DNA from: Cyrtodaria siliqua
Taxonomy: Eukaryota > Mollusca > Bivalvia > Adapedonta > Hiatellidae
Assembly: GCA_037043455.1 (NCBI GenBank)
Contig: JAWPHD010001129.1
Coordinates: 62,001 to 126,000, forward strand
Direction: 5' to 3'
Length of the DNA stretch: 64,000 nucleotides
The notes beneath the pieces are model-generated. The model made no database searches. It had not been told where the DNA came from and was given only the letters and a program-made list of their open reading frames with translations. This document shows positions 59,291-64,000 of the stretch, in pieces (position 1 is the stretch's first letter; each line of letters starts with the position of its first letter). The translations under genes and the position numbers were made by a program.

Positions 59291-59744
59291 TGCAGTAGCA
59301 CCTGTATGTCGGATATAGCTTTTAGAGTAAACATCAGTAAACTAACCGTGATCACTAAATGTAATCTATCTCGATGCACTGGGTACCGATTCTTATCTGG
59401 AAGCGTTTATTTTTTTTTTATATCTTATATGTATGTTATATTGTCACATTAAGTTATATTATTTAAATCAGATAATATGTAATGAGTATTCTTAATTGTC
59501 CTGTTTTATCCCAAGGCATTAATTGCCAGGTTTATTAATTGCCAGGTTTATCAAAACAGCAATGAGCTGGGCATATATAAGGCTTGCAGGCATATTGCAA
59601 CTCGACATACATGAACTTGGTGCTAACTTGCTAGATAAGAGAGACCGTTGCGAACCCAGCTTCTTGGATATAACCTTTATGACAGATTAACATTTAGTTG
59701 TATGTACTTTAATGCAGTCGTCCTGCTTGAGCGCATACAGCCTG

Positions 59745-60050
59745 TTGATGCAGTGGATAGTACGGGGAACTTTAAATTCAGAGGACGCTGGTTCAAGCCT
59801 CACCGGAGCCAGTGAATTTTGTCGGTGTATTCTTGGTCAAGACACTTTTATCCTCGTCCGTCGGATGGGGACGTAAACCAGGCAATCCCGTGTATCGCTT
59901 GTTTTTTTTCTCCCATCATGTTGAAGAAACATAGGTGTCTATTCGTCAGTAGGGCAGGTTCCGAAATGGCTATATAATATACCCCCCTACCCCAACCCAC
60001 CCACCCACACACACACACTCCCTCTCTCTCTTCATTGGCAATACACCTTC
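59745..60050 (+). mobile_element. tRNA-derived SINE with A and B boxes
   Basis: The head has an A-box-like region (ttgatgcagtggatagtacg) and a B box GGTTCAAGCCT near 59791. The body shares 'cctcgtccgtcggatgggg', 'acgtaaacc', 'cccgtgtatcg' and 'gtagggcaggttcc' with 35772-35986. The 3' part decays into a C/A-rich tract near 60000. The head shows that this SINE family is transcribed by RNA polymerase III. Confidence 0.75.
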
Positions 60051-60409
60051 TTTTTTAGGTAATAATCATTCCACTTGCATGCGCAAAAGTAGGGTTGATG
60101 CTTACTATCCTAGGTTAATTCCATACTCTAAATCAAGTACGGAGAACATCACAACCTATGTTTAGATACATATCCTAAGCAGGTGATATTGTAACACCTG
60201 CACCAATACTAACAAATAGTTGCCATGGTAAGTAGTTAGTACAGTGATCTGGGTATCACCCTAAAGATATTTTTTCGTCGATGCCGTGTGGTTCCCGGGC
60301 AAGAATATGACCACTGCATATCCAGGCATAGGGATACAATTTCCCCGAATTCATGTTAATTTTGTCATTTCTGTTCATTATTTTCATCATGAAACCTGTA
60401 TTGTTTCAG

Positions 60410-60497
60410 GAGTTACTTCAGTGGTGGCAGTGATCGTGGCTCCAGCGAAAAATGGAGTGTTTACTAGAGAATTTGCAGCAACTCTGCAGTTCTGCAG
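60410..60497 (+). other. Possible isolated exon (low confidence)
   Basis: An 88-base open stretch bounded by ttgtttcag and GTAAGA, encoding GVTSVVAVIVAPAKNG then FTREFAATLQFC. The splice sites are good but there is no family match and no neighbouring exon found. Confidence 0.2.
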
Positions 60498-60499
60498 GT

Positions 60500-61450
60500 A
60501 AGAAGGTTCGAGGCACATTCTGCAAAAAATGTATCTAGATGTTAATGAAGAGTGAGCCGGGTCGAATGTTCATTCCTGTTGGTGCCATATAACATGTTTG
60601 TGTTGTTGCGCCGTAAAATCCCAATTCAAATCAATTCATCTTCGTCGATTCTTTTTTCAGTAACAAAAAAATGGTTCGTGCAAATGCATATACTACTATT
60701 TTTACATGTCATATGAAGAATTCTTCATTGTGTTGTATATGGGTGGGGTAATTCAGGTGTAAAAATCCTTAAAATATGCATAAATTGTAATTAAAAAGTA
60801 TTAAAATATCTTTTAAGATTTTGCGTTGCAATATGCAATGTTTTATTCATGTATATATGTGTAATATATAATCCAAATGTGTAATCATAATAAGTATTGC
60901 CATGACGCATACACCTAAAAATGACTTTTGTTAAAAAAAAAAAACACGTTAAATCGCACATTTCCTTTATCTAGAATCCTTTGGACTATGTGCCGTCTGT
61001 GCAATATATGTATATATCAGAACATGTTAATACTATTTATGTTGCAGTTACTTTAAGGAAGGTTTACACTTCCAGCTTGGCATTTGTCCCAACTTATCAG
61101 GCTTACTGAACACATATGTGCAGTGCCATACACATTGCTATGAACTTAATTTCATCAATATATCATAACAATCCCTTATTCATATTATAATATTATTTAA
61201 ATCATGTAGAAAGGTTGTAAATTACTGATTCTTACAAGTTTACACATATATTGTAAAACATATTAACTAAACTAAATGCATAAAAATGTGTCAATAGTGG
61301 TTGGGGTAAATTGACTTCTAATATGAAGCAAAATAGAGATTTTAAACTGAATTCAGTGCTCAATGAATTGTAAACTTAAGTGCATCTTTAAAAAGTACAT
61401 CAATAATTATTCACATATTAAGCTACCTGTTCCAGATTGCTATCTTGGAA
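60500..61450. other. Unassigned AT-rich DNA
   Basis: Nothing recognised. Confidence 0.5.
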
Positions 61451-61451
61451 A

Positions 61452-61520
61452 AATGTTAAAATTATGCATTCGTTTTTCAGATGATAATGTGTACAAAGTC
61501 GTCCATCTTGCCGACGAATA
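61452..61520 (+). repeat. Inverted copy of the BTB exon's splice junction
   Basis: About 70 bases that are near-identical to the reverse complement of 62505-62573, including the acceptor 'cgtttttcag' and the first 15 codons of the BTB exon (DNVYKVVHLADEY). After that the sequence diverges at once, so it is not a usable exon. Confidence 0.8.
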
Positions 61521-61670
61521 CTGTAATCTATATACGTTGCTCTTTCAAATAGTGATGGTAGAATTTGTCCCTTGAGTTGGTAACAATATCGAAAATTGTG
61601 CGTCCTGGCTCAAGGCCTAGTGGAGACGACCTTTCCGTGTAAAAGAATGTTTACTTTTGACATGCATTTG

Positions 61671-61676
61671 TTTATT
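61671..61676 (-). terminator. Polyadenylation signal for the BTB exon
   Basis: TTTATT on the + strand, AATAAA on the - strand, about 115 bases after the stop codon at 61791. Confidence 0.4.
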
Positions 61677-61790
61677 TAAAACGTATTGTAAATAATTCTT
61701 TTTTGGTCACATTGTCTTTTGCTTTTTTCCGTAAGGATTCAACCTTACATGCACTATTACAATAATCCATTTACTGTAAAGGACTTCGGA

Positions 61791-62542
61791 TTAGATAATC
61801 GTCCACTCGTTTTTACCTCTGATCTCGTGTTTGACAGGCTCCGGAAGTAATTCAAACTCATCCCGCTCGTCTGCTGTGAACGTTTTCATTTGCCTCCTTA
61901 TGGTTCTGACAGCCTCTGCTTTTTGTATTTTGGAATATGGAAAATGTTTGTACGTCATCCGAATTCTTTGTAAGCCGGATTCAGGAAAAGTCGACGTTAA
62001 CGTTGGAGTCGCTAGGGTAGCCGATGAAAAGTTTAGTGGTACCTGGCCATAACCTGTTGTCTGTCCAAAACCTATTCCTGTTGGCAGGGCAAAAGAAACC
62101 GACCCGGATGGTGTTGCTTGCCGTTGTTTTGCGTTTTTATTAGAAACTGTATCAACCTTAAGCGTGCTGTACGTACGTTCTCTGATTGGTTGCGAGTATT
62201 CGTCCAACCTTTTAACTTCATCTGTGATAAGCTGATTATCTTTTTTCTCTAATTCGTATCGCTTTAAACCCAATTCCTTCATTTTATTTTGAGACTCAAA
62301 AGATACAGGATAAACGTCCGCCCATGTTTTCATCTCTGTGACCGTTAACTCCGATGCTAGACAGATACACCTATTTTCTAATTTCGATAACCTATACTTT
62401 TCAGCAATATGAAGGTGTCGAAGTAATTCCTCCGCGCTTGTATTTTCATCCATCTTGTTTATCAGAAATTCGTGGCATTTATCTTTCAATACATCGACTT
62501 GGTATTCGTCGGCAAGATGGACGACTTTGTACACATTATCAT
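61791..62542 (-). CDS. Terminal exon of a BTB/POZ-domain protein gene
   Basis: An intact - strand frame from an acceptor (tttttcag, CAG at 62543-62545) to TAA at 61791-61793, about 250 residues. The first residues (DNVYKVVHLADEYQVDVLKDKCHEFL) are the last helices of a BTB fold; then comes a BACK-like helical region (EELLRHLHIAEKYRLSKLENRC, LASELTVTEMKTWADVYP), a coiled segment (KRYELEKKDNQLI), a low-complexity Ser/Thr/Gly linker and a basic C-terminal tail (HFPYSKIQKAEAVRTIRRQ). The intron is phase 1. BTB proteins of this kind often act as adaptors, for example with cullin-3; that is not shown here. Upstream exons with the BTB N-terminus are not found up to 64000 and probably lie outside. Confidence 0.82.
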
Positions 62543-62715
62543 CTGAAAAACGAATGCATAATTTAACATGTTCAGATAATAATATTTTAAATGTATCGGT
62601 AGTATTGCTGTTATACAGAAGTGCTATTTTACGATAATATTTTTAGAAATTTAGAATAAAATTAAATAATTGACACCTACACATGTTTTTCATTAATTCA
62701 AAGCAAAAAGACAGA

Positions 62716-62718
<3 letters not shown>

Positions 62719-62779
<61 letters not shown>

Positions 62780-62780
62780 C
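62719..62780 (+). repeat. (GA)n microsatellite
   Basis: About 31 GA units with one GGG interruption. The reverse frame gives a spurious Ser-Leu-rich ORF. Confidence 0.95.
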
Positions 62781-62789
62781 GAATGGGGG

Positions 62790-63000
62790 ATGCTACAACC
62801 GTATATGCGAGGACATTTGATAACACTCTCACCCACCATGTAGGGACAGGGTCGGGGATGTGAGGACATTTCACTTGTCCTCACATCAACGATCGATTTT
62901 TTGAATGTACAAAAGGTGTTCGGAGTTTTCCGGTAACTTTTTGTTAGTGAGGACATCGTGTCCCCGGAAAAAACGTATCGCACTCTCAACGCCGTATTTT
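62790..63000. repeat. Dispersed repeat with 'gaggacat' words
   Basis: The word 'gaggacat' occurs at about 62809, 62861 and 62949, with a complementary 'tgtcctcac' at 62876. It is open on the - strand, but I see no gene. Confidence 0.35.
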
Positions 63001-63028
63001 AACCTTTACAGCATGCCTATTGGAGGTA

Positions 63029-63095
63029 GCCTGGTTCCCTTGTGGGAACAATACTTTGCACAGTAGAAGACCAGGGAACGGAACCAGGCTAGCAT
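63029..63095. repeat. Imperfect inverted repeat, AGCCTGGTTCC / GGAACCAGGCT
   Basis: AGCCTGGTTCCC near 63029 pairs with GGAACCAGGCTAGC near 63079-63092, across a ~40-base loop that itself contains 'ccagggaac'. Likely the core of a small foldback element. Confidence 0.6.
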
Positions 63096-63559
63096 GAAAC
63101 AACGCATGCGCGCGTGCTAGCTTCCGTTTTCATAATGGCGGTCTACAAGTAGTAGGAAATCGATTAAAACGAGTATGTGTTCTTGATTCTGCTTACATAT
63201 AGAAGTACTAGAACTAGGGTAGACGGAAGATGACTTGTAGAATACGAGTATTGTTTATTTGTTAACTTAAAAGTCAAATCGCACACATCTGGTAGAACAA
63301 AGGTTCCTCTCAACTGCCCAAAATGAAAAAAGAAAGTAAATTTAGTTTTATATTTGATCTTGTTGGAATTTGTGCATGCTTTGCATATCATTTTAAGCTT
63401 CTTCGAACCAAGATTTTGAAAATAATAATGTTTTGCACAATTTTTATTATTATTAATATTTTGTAAAAATGTAACCGTAATTTGGGCATCATACGATGGA
63501 ATCTCAAGTCCTTTTTATTTTACGGCTTTCGAAAAAATAATTATGAAGAAGTCAACTTC

Positions 63560-64000
63560 AATGCCTACCTCAGTTTTACATAGGGAAAAAATCTCCTTGA
63601 AACTACAAGAGCCAGAGGTTTAATATTTTGCATTTACTATAAGCTTATGGTCCTTTACCAAATTGGTTTAAATGGTGACCCTTGGGTCACATGTTTTACA
63701 TAGACTTGTATATGGAAACACTTTTAAAATATCTTCTTCTATGAAACTGCAAGAGCCAGAGGTTTAATATTTTGCATTTGCTATAAGCATAATGATCCTC
63801 TACCAAGTTTGTTCAAATGGTGACCTTGGGGTCAAATTTGGCCCCGTCCCGGGCATCACAGTTTTACATAGATTTATATAGTAAAACAATTAAGAATCTT
63901 CTTCTCTGAAACTACAAGAGTCAGAGGTTTAATATTTTGCATTTACTATGAGTTTATGGTCATTTACCAAGTTTATTCAAATGGTGACCCTGGGGTTACA
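63560..64000 (+). repeat. Pearl-type ~165-bp core array, continues past the window end
   Basis: Anchors of the 'ttgttcaaatgg' type are at about 63661, 63806 and 63973, with 'agagccagaggtttaatatt' in each unit. The array runs to the last base of the window. Confidence 0.8.

Noticed and set aside
59745..59820. Functional tRNA gene
   Set aside because: A and B boxes are present, but the cloverleaf does not form and the SINE body follows directly.
62693..62989. 98-codon - strand frame ending in Ser-Leu repeats
   Set aside because: The repeat part is the translated GA microsatellite; the rest is a dispersed repeat.

Overview
This is eukaryotic, AT-rich, repeat-dense DNA, most probably from a marine bivalve mollusc (a clam-like genome is my best guess). 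The reasons: a secreted protein of the short-chain-collagen-C4-like type typical of molluscs; BTB-domain terminal exons with bivalve-style sequence; pearl-like repeats with ~165-bp core units; tRNA-derived SINEs; and spliceosomal introns with GT..AG ends. There is no bacterial gene organisation. Species assignment is inference, not read from the sequence.

Layout. 0-7 kb: the tail of a retroelement cut by the window edge, a MITE-like repeat, and a badly decayed LINE (about 3.4-6.6 kb, + strand). 7.2-18.9 kb: the one clearly complete host gene, four coding exons on the + strand coding for a 248-residue secreted protein with a short-chain collagen C4-like C-terminal domain; its second intron is 10.0 kb and full of repeats. 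19-23.4 kb: repeats and unassigned DNA. 23.5-30.2 kb: three retroelements, all on the - strand (a 5'-truncated LINE with RNase H, the tail of a second RT element, and a nearly full LINE with endonuclease, RT and zinc-finger tail), with SINE sequences between them. 31.1-31.5 kb: a foldback MITE. 33.4-36.2 kb: a 2.8-kb pearl-like element of tandem ~165-bp units, itself hit by a SINE.

36.4-46.3 kb: the most interesting part, a decayed Maverick/Polinton-type (adintovirus-like) element. On the - strand it carries remnants of a chromodomain integrase, a parvovirus-type PLA2 domain joined to a DUF5679-like zinc ribbon, an adenain-like cysteine protease, virion-type proteins (including a fibre-like protein and a candidate capsid protein) and the end of a packaging ATPase; on the + strand it has several short ORFs and only the N-terminal part of the DNA polymerase leader; a VLTF3-like zinc ribbon lies on the - strand between them. 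Frameshifts, stops, internal deletions and two retroelement-tail insertions make it non-functional.

46.6-47.4 kb: a broken BTB-domain exon. 50.6-54.7 kb: tandem repeats, chiefly an array of about 18 units of 187 bp. 57.8-58.8 kb and 63.6-64.0 kb: further arrays of the pearl-type ~165-bp repeat. 59.7-60.0 kb: a tRNA-headed SINE. 61.8-62.5 kb (- strand): an intact terminal exon of a BTB-domain gene whose upstream exons I cannot find in this window.

The C4-like gene and the BTB exon are the only host coding sequences I trust. The rest is mobile-element history, and shared repeats allow several insertions to be placed relative to one another.
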